A stretch of DNA of 64,000 bases, taken from assembly GCF_000617845.2 (NCBI RefSeq), contig NZ_DF820425.1, forward strand, positions 503,690 to 567,689, in the 5' to 3' direction. Each line of letters begins with the position of its first letter. Within the stretch, counting starts at the first letter, position 1. Below are positions 1 to 8,931 of the stretch, piece by piece. The translations under genes and the position numbers were made by a program. This DNA is from Bradyrhizobium sp. DOA9. Lineage in GTDB: Bacteria; Pseudomonadota; Alphaproteobacteria; Rhizobiales; Xanthobacteraceae. The notes beneath the pieces were generated by a model. It ran no database searches. It saw nothing but the letters and a program-made list of their open reading frames with translations, and had not been told where the DNA came from.

Positions 1-302
1 AGTTTCTCGGCAATACCGAGCATGTCCTCCCGCCGCGTCATTTCCCGCCAGACGTCCTCGGGGCGTACACCGGCCGAAGCCCACAGCACGGTCAGATTGT
101 AGAGCAGGTCGGCGCTTTCCCGGATCACGGCCTCGCTGTCGCCATTGACGGCATCGATGACGACCTCGATGGCTTCTTCGGCCAGTTTCTTCGCCATTTT
201 CGAGGGCCCACGCTGAAACAGCCGGGCCGTGCGCGATGTTGCCGGATCAAGGTCTCTGGCCGCGAGCACAGCCAGATATAGCCGCTCAAGCGAATCACTC
301 AT
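1..302 (-). CDS. hisE: phosphoribosyl-ATP pyrophosphohydrolase, C-terminus cut by window edge
   Basis: The reading frame starts at an ATG at 302 (MSDSLERLYLAVLAARDLDP) and runs off the left edge without a stop. It contains the all-alpha NTP-pyrophosphohydrolase features of HisE: a KMAKKLAEEAIEVVIDA helix followed by ESADLLYNLTVLW, which carry the acidic Mg2+ ligands. HisE removes pyrophosphate from phosphoribosyl-ATP, the second step of histidine synthesis. The other visible histidine gene, hisD, is about 50 kb away, so this is not one visible his operon. I recall that Bradyrhizobium and Rhodopseudomonas annotate two hisE genes; whether this is the primary or the extra copy cannot be told here. 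Confidence 0.85.
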   Translation of the reverse strand, partial: MSDSLERLYLAVLAARDLDPATSRTARLFQRGPSKMAKKLAEEAIEVVIDAVNGDSEAVIRESADLLYNLTVLWASAGVRPEDVWREMTRREDMLGIAEK

Positions 303-419
303 GGTACTCAAAACTACTCGAAACAAATGGCCGGCGTGTTAACACGCGGCAATATAAGCAAAAAACAAGCCGCCGCGGCAAGCGCGACGGCCTGTTCGCC
401 GATGGCGTATGGCCGATCG

Positions 420-782
420 TTAATAGCAGCTGTAGCCGGAATAGCCGTGGGCGCAGGGGTTCTTGTAGCCGCCATAGGTGTAGCGGCGGCCCGAGTCGTA
501 ATAATAGGGACCATAGCCGGGGCCGCTGTAATAGACCGGGCCCCCGCCATAGTAATAACCCGGCCCCGGGTCATAGGCGTAGGCATCGCGGCTGGCTGCG
601 ATCGCGAGGCCGGTCGCGGCCAGGCCGAACATCGCTGCAGCAGCAGCGGCGCCGCCGCCACCGCGATGCCAATGACGACCGCCTGCGTAGGAGGCACTGG
701 GTACAGCGGCAGTCAGGGCCACCACGGCGGCCGTGGCAAGGACGGCTTTGCGGCCGATGAACTTCGAAAAGCTGTCAAACAT
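420..782 (-). CDS. exported Gly/Tyr-rich hypothetical protein
   Basis: This is a 120-residue protein with a good ribosome binding site (AAGGAGGG) before the ATG at 782. An N-terminal signal peptide (hydrophobic run after FIGRKAV, likely cleavage after PSASYA) is followed by an Ala-rich hydrophobic patch, then a low-complexity tail rich in Gly, Tyr and Pro with four Cys-free YYYGGG-like blocks, and two Cys close to the C-terminus (NPCAHGYSGYSCY). No catalytic motif is seen. Such small surface proteins are common in Bradyrhizobium and unassigned. A GGAAC-N17-TGTT motif lies upstream (840-865), compatible with general-stress sigma factor control. Confidence 0.75.
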   Translation of the reverse strand: MFDSFSKFIGRKAVLATAAVVALTAAVPSASYAGGRHWHRGGGGAAAAAAMFGLAATGLAIAASRDAYAYDPGPGYYYGGGPVYYSGPGYGPYYYDSGRRYTYGGYKNPCAHGYSGYSCY

Positions 783-839
783 GATCTGGACCCTCCTTGG
801 GACCTCGGATTGTGCCTGACGACAGGCTGATGTATGTCA

Positions 840-865
840 AACACTCATCCACCTAGGTAGGTTCC
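840..865 (-). promoter_or_regulatory. possible EcfG-type general stress promoter
   Basis: On the minus strand GGAAC (865-861) is separated by 17 bases from TGTT (843-840). The alphaproteobacterial EcfG consensus is GGAAC-N16/17-cGTT, so there is one mismatch, at the most variable base. The predicted start would give a leader of about 50 bases before the Gly/Tyr-rich gene at 782. Confidence 0.35.
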
Positions 866-1008
866 CCAACCCCAACACAAGCTGAACGGGGTTGCGTAAC
901 GATGCCGCAAGCCCGCTCATCCGCCGTTCATGTTGGCGCGCGCACGGTTGACGGAGGCCGGCGCTGCAGGCGTCACGAAACCATTACAATGCGGGACCGG
1001 CGCGACCG

Positions 1009-2058
1009 ATGTCCGGATTCAAGACGATTGTCCTTCACTGCGTGCTGGCCCTTGCAATCTCCTTCGCCGCATTGACTGCGCGCAAGGCCATCGCGTCCGA
1101 GAGCGGCACGCCCTCGACTGCCATCCACTTCACGTTCGACCGTCCCATCGATGCAAGCATGGCACCATTTTTCCTTGCGGCGAAGGACGGCAGGTTCGGC
1201 GCCGAGCATCTCAACGTCACTTTCAACAGCGCGAGCGGATCGCCGGAGGCGCTCGCACGCGTCGCCAAAGGCGACAGCGAGCTCGCGCTCGTCGACATCA
1301 ACGAGCTGATCCGCTTTCGTGACAAGGACGACGCGCCGCCGGTCAAGGCCGTGTTCGTGCTGTTCGACCGCGCGCCTTACGCGATCGTCGCGCGGAAGAG
1401 CCGCGGTGTCCGCCTCCTGCCCGACCTCGACGGCAAGACCGTCGGCGTAGTCGATGGCGATCTGTCGATGCGGCTGTGGCCGGCGCTGGCGCTGCAGAAC
1501 GGCATCAGGGCATCGCACGTCAAACTCCACAAGATCAGTGCCGCGGTGCGCGAGCCGATCCTGTCGGCAGGACAGGTCGATGCCGTCGCCGGCTTCAGCT
1601 ACCTCTCGGCGGTGAACCTGCGCGGTCGCGGCGTGCCCGAAGCCGATCTCGTCGTGCTGCGCTATGCGGATTACGGCTGCGAAGCCTATGGCTTTGCCGT
1701 GGTGGCCAACACCGCCTTCGCCGCAGCAAAGCCGGATGCCGTGAAGGGCTTCGTCCGCGCCTTGATCGCGGGCATCACAGCGACGGTCAGGGAGCCGGCG
1801 CGTGCGGCGGAGGAGGCCGCGAGCCGCATCGACAACGGCGACCGCAATTTGGAGCTGGCGCGACTGCACGCCGTCCTTGCCGACAACATCCTGACCGACG
1901 AGGTCAAGCGCAACGGCATCGGCGGCATCGAGCCGGCGCGCCTGGAGCGCTCGATCGATCAGATCTCGCAGGACTTCAAATTCCGCAAACGGCCGACGTC
2001 TCGCGACGTCTTCGACGGCCGGTTCCTGCCGCCGCTGGCGGAGCGGCTGATCAACTGA
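1009..2058 (+). CDS. NMT1/THI5-like ABC transporter substrate-binding protein
   Basis: A 349-residue exported protein with an N-terminal signal peptide (hydrophobic stretch IVLHCVLALAISFAAL, charged start MSGFK). The mature part has the periplasmic-binding fold signature of the nitrate/sulfonate/taurine and thiamine-precursor group: an early APFFLAAKDGRFGAEHL segment, DLDGKTVGVVDGDLS in the middle and a C-terminal helical region. These proteins deliver aromatic, sulfonate or pyrimidine ligands to an ABC permease. No permease or ATPase of that class lies beside it; the downstream exporter NdvA is unrelated in type. The substrate is unknown. The ATG at 1009 has only a weak ribosome binding site. 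Confidence 0.8.
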   Translation: MSGFKTIVLHCVLALAISFAALTARKAIASESGTPSTAIHFTFDRPIDASMAPFFLAAKDGRFGAEHLNVTFNSASGSPEALARVAKGDSELALVDINELIRFRDKDDAPPVKAVFVLFDRAPYAIVARKSRGVRLLPDLDGKTVGVVDGDLSMRLWPALALQNGIRASHVKLHKISAAVREPILSAGQVDAVAGFSYLSAVNLRGRGVPEADLVVLRYADYGCEAYGFAVVANTAFAAAKPDAVKGFVRALIAGITATVREPARAAEEAASRIDNGDRNLELARLHAVLADNILTDEVKRNGIGGIEPARLERSIDQISQDFKFRKRPTSRDVFDGRFLPPLAERLIN

Positions 2059-2140
2059 GCAAAACTGCAAGCTTGCGCTGTATCTCGCGGCGCTCCCTGC
2101 TTAGAATGTGGGCTCCCTGGTCGCCGAGTCCCTCGCCCGC

Positions 2141-3937
2141 ATGTCCATCCTCCGCCTCTACACCCGCGTTCTCGAGCTGCTCGGCAAGGAGGCGCGGCTC
2201 GGCTGGGTGCTCGCGGTCGCCAACCTCCTGCTGGCGGGATCGCAGTTCGCCGAGCCCGTGCTGTTCGGCCGGATCGTCGACGTGCTCTCGGGCAAGACCG
2301 TGGCCGGCTCAAGCTCGGCCTGGCCGTTCCTGGCCGCCTGGGTCGCGTTCGGGCTGTTCACCATCGTCTGCAGCGCGCTGGTTGCCTTGCAGGCCGACCG
2401 GCTCTCGCACCGCCAGCGCCAGGCGGTGCTGACCGATTATTTCGAGCACATCCTGCAGCTGCCGTTGACGTTCCACTCCGGCACCCATTCCGGCCGGCTG
2501 ATGAAGGTGATGCTCAATGGCACGGACGCGCTGTGGCGGCTTTGGCTCGGCTTCTTCCGCGAGCATTTTGCCGCGATCCTGTCGGTCCTGGTGCTGCTGC
2601 CCCTGTCGCTGTATTTGAACTGGCGGCTGGCGATCCTCTTGTTCGTGCTTTGCATCGTCTTCACTGGCCTGACCACCTTCGTGGTGCGCAGGACCTTCGG
2701 CATGCAGATGGAGGTCGAGGAGCACTACAGCGAACTCTCCGCCCGCGCCTCGGACGCGCTCGGCAACGTCGCGCTGGTGCAGAGCTTCGTGCGCGTCGAA
2801 TCCGAGGTCAAGGGACTGCGCTCGGTGGCCGACGAGCTGCTGGCCGCGCAAATGCCGGTGCTGTCCTGGTGGGCGCTGGTGACGGTGATCACGCGCGCCT
2901 CCACCACCATCACGGTACTGGCAATCTTCACCTTCGGCATCGCGCTACACGACCAGGGGCTGACATCCGTCGGCGAGATCGTGATGTTCGTGAGCTTCGC
3001 GACGATGCTGATCCAGAAGCTCGAGCAGGTCGTGAGCTTCATCAACAACGTCTTCATGGAGGCCCCGCGCCTGCGCGAGTTCTTCAACGTGCTCGACGCC
3101 GTGCCCGCGGTGCACGACCGGCCCGACGCGATCGATGCCGGCAGGCTGTCGGGCCTCGTCGAGTTCAACGACGTCACGTTCTCCTATGACGGCAAGCGGC
3201 CGGCGATCGAGGACCTCACCTTCACCGCGCTGCCGGGCCAGACTATTGCGCTGGTCGGCCCGACCGGCGCCGGCAAGTCGACCGCGATCGCGCTCCTGCA
3301 TCGCGCCTTCGATCCGCAATCCGGCATCATCAAGATCGACGGCATGGACGTGCGCGGCGTCACGCTGACCTCGCTGCGGCGGAACATCGGCGTCGTGTTC
3401 CAGGAAGCGCTGCTGTTCAACCGCTCGATCGCGGAAAATTTGCGCGTCGGCAAGCCGGATGCGACCGAGGCCGAGATGCGCAAGGCGGCGGAGCGCGCCC
3501 AGGCTCTGGAATTCATCGAGCGCAGCGGCGGCTTCGAGACCAATGCCGGCGAGCGCGGCCGCATGCTCTCCGGTGGCGAGCGCCAGCGCCTGTCCATCGC
3601 CCGGGCGCTGTTGAAGGATCCCCCGATCCTTATTCTGGACGAAGCGACCAGCGCGCTCGACGCCATCACCGAAACCAAGCTGAATGCCGCTCTCGACGAA
3701 GTGATGAAGGGCCGCACCACCTTCGTGATCGCCCACCGCCTCTCCACCATCCGCAACGCCACGCGGATCCTGGTGTTCGAGAACGGCAGGGTGATCGAAA
3801 GCGGAACTTTCGATGAACTCGTGGCCAGAGGCGGCCATTTCGCCGAGCTCGCCAGGGCGCAGTTCATGGTCCAGGAAAGCGCACGGGCCAGCGTGACGGC
3901 GGCCGAGACTGCGGCGACGGCGGCCAAATCCCCCTAG
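2141..3937 (+). CDS. ndvA: cyclic beta-glucan exporter, fused ABC permease/ATPase (NdvA/ChvA family)
   Basis: A 598-residue half-transporter. The N-terminal ~320 residues form a six-helix ABC type-1 transmembrane domain. The nucleotide-binding domain follows with Walker [10 protein letters not shown] (~373), the signature [16 protein letters not shown] (~476), Walker [11 protein letters not shown] (~498) and H-loop AHRLS (~531). The N-terminus beginning [15 protein letters not shown] matches rhizobial NdvA/ChvA, which export cyclic beta-glucan to the periplasm for osmotic adaptation and plant interaction. I start at the ATG at 2141; an in-frame GTG at 2108 would add 11 unlikely residues. No glucan synthase is visible nearby, and Bradyrhizobium glucans differ in linkage from those of Rhizobium, so the exact substrate is inferred. 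Confidence 0.85.
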   Translation: MSILRLYTRVLELLGKEARLGWVLAVANLLLAGSQFAEPVLFGRIVDVLSGKTVAGSSSAWPFLAAWVAFGLFTIVCSALVALQADRLSHRQRQAVLTDYFEHILQLPLTFHSGTHSGRLMKVMLNGTDALWRLWLGFFREHFAAILSVLVLLPLSLYLNWRLAILLFVLCIVFTGLTTFVVRRTFGMQMEVEEHYSELSARASDALGNVALVQSFVRVESEVKGLRSVADELLAAQMPVLSWWALVTVITRASTTITVLAIFTFGIALHDQGLTSVGEIVMFVSFATMLIQKLEQVVSFINNVFMEAPRLREFFNVLDAVPAVHDRPDAIDAGRLSGLVEFNDVTFSYDGKRPAIEDLTFTALPGQTIALVGPTGAGKSTAIALLHRAFDPQSGIIKIDGMDVRGVTLTSLRRNIGVVFQEALLFNRSIAENLRVGKPDATEAEMRKAAERAQALEFIERSGGFETNAGERGRMLSGGERQRLSIARALLKDPPILILDEATSALDAITETKLNAALDEVMKGRTTFVIAHRLSTIRNATRILVFENGRVIESGTFDELVARGGHFAELARAQFMVQESARASVTAAETAATAAKSP

Positions 3938-4126
3938 CAAGTCCCCGTCGCACCGTCGAAATTCGGCCAGTTTCATTGCGGAATACCGCGCCGATCCCCC
4001 TATTCTCGACGCACCAGCCGGTATAGGTTTGCGACGCCGCAAGCGGCGGCGCTGGATTTCAAAACCGAACATCAGATCACGAGGACCGTCGGGAACCGGC
4101 GGATCTCCTAGGACCGGAATCGGATA

Positions 4127-5629
4127 GTGCACGCCCTTGGCCCGCTGCTTCGCAAATCGCTGATCAACCTGTTCGCCGCCGGCCTCGCATGCGCCGCGTT
4201 GCTCGCACCGCGGGCCGCGGGCGCCGAAGCGCTGCTGCTGATCGAAGCCGATAGCGGCAAGGTGTTGCAGGCCGATAACGCGACCATTCCCTGGTATCCC
4301 GCTTCCGTCACCAAGATCATGACCGCCTATGTGACGCTGAGGGCGGTCAAGGACGGCAGGCTCACGCTGGACTCGCTGCTCACCGTGTCGCCGACGGCGG
4401 CCTCGCAATCGCCGTCGAAGATGGGTTTCCGTCCGGGAACGCAGATCACCGTCGACAACGCGCTGAAGATGATGATGGTCAAGTCGGCGAACGACATGGC
4501 CGTGGTGCTCGCCGAAGGCGTCGGCGGCTCGGTCGACGGTTTCTCCGCGATCATGAACGACACCGCGAAAAAGCTCGGCATGACGCAGACGAGCTACGTC
4601 AATCCGAACGGCCTGCCCGCAGAAGGGCAGATCACGTCCGCGCGCGATCTCGGAATCCTGGCGCGCGCCTTCCTGCGCGACCTGCCGGAATACGAGTATT
4701 TCGTGCACATCCCCGCGATCCGCTTCGGCAAGCGCGTGACCGGCAATTTCAACAAGCTGATCGGCCGCTATCCCGGCGCCGACGGTTTCAAGACCGGCTT
4801 CATCTGCGCCTCGGGCTACAACCTCGTGGCGTCGGCGACGCGCAACGGCCGCCGGCTGATCGCGGTGGTGCTCGGTGCGAACTCCGGCACCGCGCGCGCG
4901 GTGAAGGCGGCGCAGCTGCTCGAGCGCGGCTTTGCTCAGGACAATCTCACCTGGCTGCGCCCCTCGCTCGGCACGGTCGACAATCTCGTGCCGGTCGACG
5001 CCTCGCCGCCGAACCTGCGCGACGAGATGTGCGGCCCGCACCGCAAGCGGCCGGCCAGCGACGACGACGATGCGCTGATCGCGGCCAATGGCGGCACGTC
5101 CGGATCCGCCTCGGCCACCGGCGGCGCAGCCCAGTTCACCTTCTTCACCGCCGGCCTGCAGCCGCCCTTGATGAAGGCTTCCGAGTTGATGGCCTCGGCG
5201 CCGGCGGCGACCGAGCCCGTGCTGGTCTATACCGGTCCGACCCGCACCGGCACCGCCCTGATTGCAGCCGTCGCGGCCGATGCCGACCAGCAGGCCGCGT
5301 CCAAGCCGCGTGGCAAGAAGTCGCGCGTGGCCAAGAAGCCCGAGGCGACCGACAAGCCGGCCGATAAGCCCAAGGACACCAGGACGGTAGCGGCGAAGCC
5401 GGAGGCCAAGCAGGCTGATGGCAAGAGCGACGGCAAGACCGCAGCCAAACCGGCCGCGGCCAAGCCGGCCGGCCCCAAGCATGCCGCGGCCAAGCCCGAG
5501 GCAGCGGCGAAACCTGTCGAAAAGCCTGCCGCAACCGGCGATCAGGCTCCCAAGCCCGCAAAGCCCAAGGCAGCGACGAACCCCGCCGCGACCAAGCCTG
5601 CCCCGGCCAAGCCGGCCAACAACAGCTAA
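4127..5629 (+). CDS. D-alanyl-D-alanine carboxypeptidase (PBP family S11) with Ala/Lys/Pro-rich tail
   Basis: A 500-residue penicillin-binding protein starting at a GTG (4127). After a signal peptide (cleavage near AAGA-EA, residue 33) comes the S11 serine-peptidase domain with all three active-site motifs: SVTK at 60-63, SAN at 120-122 and KTG at 222-224. It trims the terminal D-Ala from peptidoglycan stems in the periplasm. Residues ~280-385 are a linker. Residues ~386-500 are a low-complexity tail of KP, AK and AAKP repeats, strongly basic and presumably extended, which could bind the wall or anionic polymers. The family is usually about 380-430 residues, so the tail accounts for the extra length. 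Catalytic assignment is firm; the role of the tail is unknown. Confidence 0.88.
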   Translation: MHALGPLLRKSLINLFAAGLACAALLAPRAAGAEALLLIEADSGKVLQADNATIPWYPASVTKIMTAYVTLRAVKDGRLTLDSLLTVSPTAASQSPSKMGFRPGTQITVDNALKMMMVKSANDMAVVLAEGVGGSVDGFSAIMNDTAKKLGMTQTSYVNPNGLPAEGQITSARDLGILARAFLRDLPEYEYFVHIPAIRFGKRVTGNFNKLIGRYPGADGFKTGFICASGYNLVASATRNGRRLIAVVLGANSGTARAVKAAQLLERGFAQDNLTWLRPSLGTVDNLVPVDASPPNLRDEMCGPHRKRPASDDDDALIAANGGTSGSASATGGAAQFTFFTAGLQPPLMKASELMASAPAATEPVLVYTGPTRTGTALIAAVAADADQQAASKPRGKKSRVAKKPEATDKPADKPKDTRTVAAKPEAKQADGKSDGKTAAKPAAAKPAGPKHAAAKPEAAAKPVEKPAATGDQAPKPAKPKAATNPAATKPAPAKPANNS

Positions 5630-5819
5630 CCTCCCGTCGGAGCTGACCGCGGCCCGCACTTCGCACCTGCGGCAGCGCGGTTTGCGACGATTCCAGTAGC
5701 TACGCTCCGACCTTTGCCCTAAGCCTCGACGGCTTGCCACGCGTTCCGGCAAGCTCGATACTGGCGGCAATGAGGCAAGCCCGAGACGCAACGGGCTCAG
5801 TGAAATGAGGGGAGTTTCC

Positions 5820-7505
5820 ATGGAGCGCATCTGGCTCAAGCAATATCCGCCCGGCGTGCCCGCCGATATCGAGCCGACGCAATATGCATCGCTGGTCGAC
5901 CTTTTGGAGGAGAGCTTCACCAAGTTCGCCGACCGCAAGGCGTTCATTTGCATGGACAAGTCGATCAGCTATCGCGACCTCGACCAGATGTCGGTCGCGC
6001 TCGCCGCCTACTTGCAGGGCCGCGGCCTGCAGCGCGGCGCCCGTGTCGCCATCATGATGCCGAACGTGCTGCAATACCCGGTCGCAACCGCCGCGGTGCT
6101 GCGCGCCGGTTTCGCGGTGGTCAACGTCAACCCGCTCTACACCCCGCGCGAGCTCGAGCACCAGCTCAAGGATTCCGGCGCCGAAGCCATCATCGTGCTG
6201 GAGAACTTCGCCCACACCGTCGAGCAGGTGGTCGCGAGGACGCAGGTGAAGCATGTCATCGTCGCAAGCATGGGCGACCTGCTCGGCTTCAAGGGCGTGA
6301 TCGTCAACCTCGTCGTCCGCCGGGTCAAGAAGATGGTACCGGCCTGGTCGCTGCCGGGCTCGGTCTCCTTCAACGATGCGCTTTCCGCCGGCCGCGGCAT
6401 GACGTTCAACAAGCCGAAGCTGTCGCCCGGCGACGTCGCCTTCCTGCAATATACCGGCGGCACCACCGGCGTCTCGAAGGGCGCCACGCTGCTCCACCGC
6501 AACATCGTCGCCAACGTCCTGCAGAACGATGCCTGGCTGCAGCCGGCGCTCGCCGCGCCACCGCATGTCGAGCAGCTCATGATCGTCTGCGCGCTGCCGC
6601 TCTATCACATCTTCGCGCTGACGGCCTGTTACCTGCTCGCGGTGCGCGCCGGCGGCTGCAACCTGCTGATACCGAACCCGCGCGACATCCCCGGCTTCAT
6701 CAAGGAGCTGGCGAAATACCAGGTCAACAGCTTCCCGGCCGTGAACACGCTCTACAACGGCTTGATGCACCATCCCGACTTCAAGAAGCTCGACTTCTCC
6801 AAGCTGAAGATCTCCAACGGCGGCGGCATGGCAGTGCAGCGCCCCGTGGCCGATCAATGGAAGGCGATCACCGGCTGCTTCATCGCCGAAGGTTACGGCC
6901 TGTCGGAGACTTCGCCGACGCTGACCTGCAACCCGGCGACGGCAACCGAGTTCACCGGCACGATCGGCATCCCCGTGCCGTCGACCTGGATCTCGATCCG
7001 GGACGACGACGGCAACGAGGTCCCGCTCGGCCAGGCCGGCGAGATCTGCGCCAAGGGCCCGCAGGTGATGTCGGGCTACTGGAACAGGCCGGAGGAGACC
7101 GCCAAGGTGATGACCGCGGACGGCTATTTCCGCACCGGCGATATCGGCGTGATGGACGAGAAGGGCTACACCAAGATCGTCGATCGCAAGAAGGACATGA
7201 TCCTGGTCTCCGGCTTCAACGTCTATCCGAACGAGGTCGAGGAAGTCATCGCGAGCCATCCGGGCGTGCTCGAATGCGCCGTGATCGGCATCCCCGATTC
7301 CAAGTCCGGCGAAGCGGTGAAGGCCTTCGTGGTGAAGAAGGACCCGAACCTCACCGCCGATGCCGTGATCAAGTTCTGTCACGAGCAGCTCACCGGTTAC
7401 AAGGTGCCCAAGCACGTCGAATTCCGCAACGATCTGCCGAAGACCAATGTCGGCAAGATCCTGCGCCGGCAGCTCCGCGACGAGAAGAAGGCCGAGGCGG
7501 CTTAA
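5820..7505 (+). CDS. fadD: long-chain fatty-acid-CoA ligase
   Basis: A 561-residue member of the ANL adenylate-forming superfamily. The ATP-binding P-loop YTGGTTGVSKGATL and the A5 region GYGLSETSP are present, as are the hinge DRKKDMILVSGFNVYPNEVE and the C-terminal catalytic Lys region KTNVGKILRRQLRD. It activates fatty acids with ATP and CoA for beta-oxidation or lipid synthesis. The ATG at 5820 follows GGGGAG at good spacing; an upstream in-frame ATG at 5805 is less likely. Length and the N-terminal region (MERIWLKQYPPGVPADI) fit FadD rather than short-chain ligases. No beta-oxidation genes are adjacent. Confidence 0.9.
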   Translation: MERIWLKQYPPGVPADIEPTQYASLVDLLEESFTKFADRKAFICMDKSISYRDLDQMSVALAAYLQGRGLQRGARVAIMMPNVLQYPVATAAVLRAGFAVVNVNPLYTPRELEHQLKDSGAEAIIVLENFAHTVEQVVARTQVKHVIVASMGDLLGFKGVIVNLVVRRVKKMVPAWSLPGSVSFNDALSAGRGMTFNKPKLSPGDVAFLQYTGGTTGVSKGATLLHRNIVANVLQNDAWLQPALAAPPHVEQLMIVCALPLYHIFALTACYLLAVRAGGCNLLIPNPRDIPGFIKELAKYQVNSFPAVNTLYNGLMHHPDFKKLDFSKLKISNGGGMAVQRPVADQWKAITGCFIAEGYGLSETSPTLTCNPATATEFTGTIGIPVPSTWISIRDDDGNEVPLGQAGEICAKGPQVMSGYWNRPEETAKVMTADGYFRTGDIGVMDEKGYTKIVDRKKDMILVSGFNVYPNEVEEVIASHPGVLECAVIGIPDSKSGEAVKAFVVKKDPNLTADAVIKFCHEQLTGYKVPKHVEFRNDLPKTNVGKILRRQLRDEKKAEAA

Positions 7506-7525
7506 GGCACCTTTGCTGGCCGTCC

Positions 7526-7555
7526 CGAACGGGCGCGCATTTGCGCGCCCGTTCG
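7526..7555 (+). terminator. strong hairpin after fadD
   Basis: A perfect 14-bp stem (CGAACGGGCGCGCA pairing with its complement) closed by a 2-base gap lies 20 bases after the fadD stop. It lacks a run of T, being followed by TCATTG, which already belongs to the adjoining palindromic repeat. It may terminate transcription or protect the mRNA 3' end. Confidence 0.6.
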
Positions 7556-7707
7556 TCATTGCGAGCCACCGGGTCCGCGCAGAACGCGGCCCGGTGACAA
7601 GCTCCGCGAAGCAATCCAGGAATGAATCCGCGGAGGCAGCCTGGATTGCTTCGTCGCATCAGCGCAAAATTGCTACGCAATTTTGTCGCGAGCTCCTCGC
7701 AATGACG
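7554..7707. repeat. intergenic palindromic repeat, family A, copy 1
   Basis: The outer arms are CGTCATTGCGAGC and its complement GCTCCTCGCAATGACG. Inner arms are GCGAAGCAATCCAG and CTGGATTGCTTCGTCGC. The same arrangement recurs at 29114 and 62680. It lies between fadD and the peroxiredoxin gene and codes for nothing. Confidence 0.85.
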
Positions 7708-7809
7708 AGAATTAAGCACCGCGGCCTCATCACAGCGCGGTGAAGCCGTTTCCCTCCGGCGGTAAAATGCTCTAGAACAGCCCCGGCCCATTTCCATGGA
7801 GAAACGACG

Positions 7810-8295
7810 ATGGCGATCCAGATTGGCGACAAGCTGCCCGAGGCGAAATTCCGCGTGATGACGGCGGAAGGCCCGCAGGTGAAGACCACCGACGACATCT
7901 TCAAGGGCAAGAAGGTCGCACTGTTCGCGGTGCCCGGCGCCTATACCGGCACCTGCCACAAGATGCATCTGCCGAGCATCTTTCTCAACGCCTACGCTCT
8001 GAAGGACAAGGGCGTCGACACCATCGCCATCGTCTCCGTCAACGACGCCTTCGTCATGAACGCCTGGAAACGCGACACCGACCAGCGCGACGAGGCCGTC
8101 TTCCTCGCCGACGGCAATGCCGACTTCACCAAGGCGATCGGCATGGAGCTGGACGCCTCCGCCAACGGCCTCGGCATCCGCTCCAAGCGCTATTCGATGC
8201 TGATCGAGGACGGCGTGGTCAAGAAGCTGAACCTCGAGGCGATGCCCGGCAAGGTCGAGGTCTCCGGCGGCGATACGCTGCTCGGGCAGCTGTAA
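7810..8295 (+). CDS. peroxiredoxin, Prx5/redoxin type
   Basis: A 161-residue atypical peroxiredoxin. The peroxidatic Cys is C49 in the PGAYTGTCH motif, which is the Prx5-type PxxxTxxC signature, with the supporting Arg in a later GIRSKRYS segment. It reduces hydrogen and alkyl peroxides in the cytosol, probably using glutathione or thioredoxin. No second conserved Cys is visible near the C-terminus, so a 1-Cys or glutaredoxin-linked cycle is likely. The start ATG at 7810 has GGAGAAACGACG upstream. It stands alone between two palindromic repeats. Confidence 0.9.
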   Translation: MAIQIGDKLPEAKFRVMTAEGPQVKTTDDIFKGKKVALFAVPGAYTGTCHKMHLPSIFLNAYALKDKGVDTIAIVSVNDAFVMNAWKRDTDQRDEAVFLADGNADFTKAIGMELDASANGLGIRSKRYSMLIEDGVVKKLNLEAMPGKVEVSGGDTLLGQL

Positions 8296-8323
8296 GCTTT
8301 TAACCCAGCTCCTTCCAAGTGCC

Positions 8324-8414
8324 GTAGGGTGGGCAAAGGCGCGTCAGCGCCGTGCCCACCATCTTTCCCCGATTGAGAAGAAGCGGTGGGCACGCTTCGC
8401 TTTGCCCACCCTAC
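8324..8414. repeat. intergenic palindrome, GTAGGGTGGGCAAAG type
   Basis: The left arm GTAGGGTGGGCAAAGGCG and right arm CTTTGCCCACCCTAC are inverted copies. Inside is a second inverted pair, GTGCCCACC and GGTGGGCAC. It sits between the convergent peroxiredoxin and rnhA genes and could form a hairpin in both transcripts. Confidence 0.8.
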
Positions 8415-8466
8415 GAAACCGGGGGACGACGGCGAGACCAAGTCTCCACCGCGCCGACAGTGCCCC

Positions 8467-8931
8467 CTACTCCCTCACCCGCTGCTGCAACCGCGCCTTC
8501 ATGATGCCGTCGCGCGCGAGCTGATCGGCGCGCTCGTTCTCGGGGTGGCCGGCGTGGCCCTTGACCCAGTGCCAGCGGACCTCGTGCTGCTTCAGCGCGG
8601 CGTCGAGGCGCTGCCATAGCTCGACGTTCTTCACCGGCTTCTTGTCGGCGGTGCGCCAGCCGTTGCGCTTCCAGCCGAAGATCCAGCCGGTGATGCCCTG
8701 CCGGACATACTGGCTGTCGGTGTAGAGATCGACCGTGCACGGCCGCTTCAGCGCTTCGAGCGCCGAGATCGCCGCCATCAATTCCATCTGGTTGTTGGTG
8801 GTGTGCGGCTGGCCGCCGTTCAGCTCCTTCTCCTTGTCGCCGAACTTCAGGATCGCGCCCCAGCCGCCCGGCCCGGGATTTCCGGAGCAGGCGCCGTCGG
8901 TAAAGATCGTGACATTGGGAAGCTCGCTCAC
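8467..8931 (-). CDS. rnhA: ribonuclease HI
   Basis: A 154-residue RNase H that degrades the RNA strand of RNA-DNA hybrids. The four acidic Mg2+ ligands are visible in order: [15 protein letters not shown] (Asp), MELMAAI (Glu), YTDSQYV (Asp) and [10 protein letters not shown] (Asp), with the His in WVKGHAGH. The start is a GTG at 8931 whose GTGA overlaps the thrB stop by four bases, indicating translational coupling. It is the last gene of ispH-thrB-rnhA, an order familiar in Bradyrhizobium and Rhodopseudomonas. An upstream in-frame extension overlapping thrB is not credible. Confidence 0.95.
   Translation of the reverse strand: MSELPNVTIFTDGACSGNPGPGGWGAILKFGDKEKELNGGQPHTTNNQMELMAAISALEALKRPCTVDLYTDSQYVRQGITGWIFGWKRNGWRTADKKPVKNVELWQRLDAALKQHEVRWHWVKGHAGHPENERADQLARDGIMKARLQQRVRE

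Noticed and set aside
2945..5959. A 1004-residue open frame on the minus strand
   Set aside because: It runs antisense through ndvA and the DD-carboxypeptidase gene, both of which have complete motifs. Its sequence is low-complexity and Arg/Gly/Leu-rich, typical of GC-rich antisense frames.
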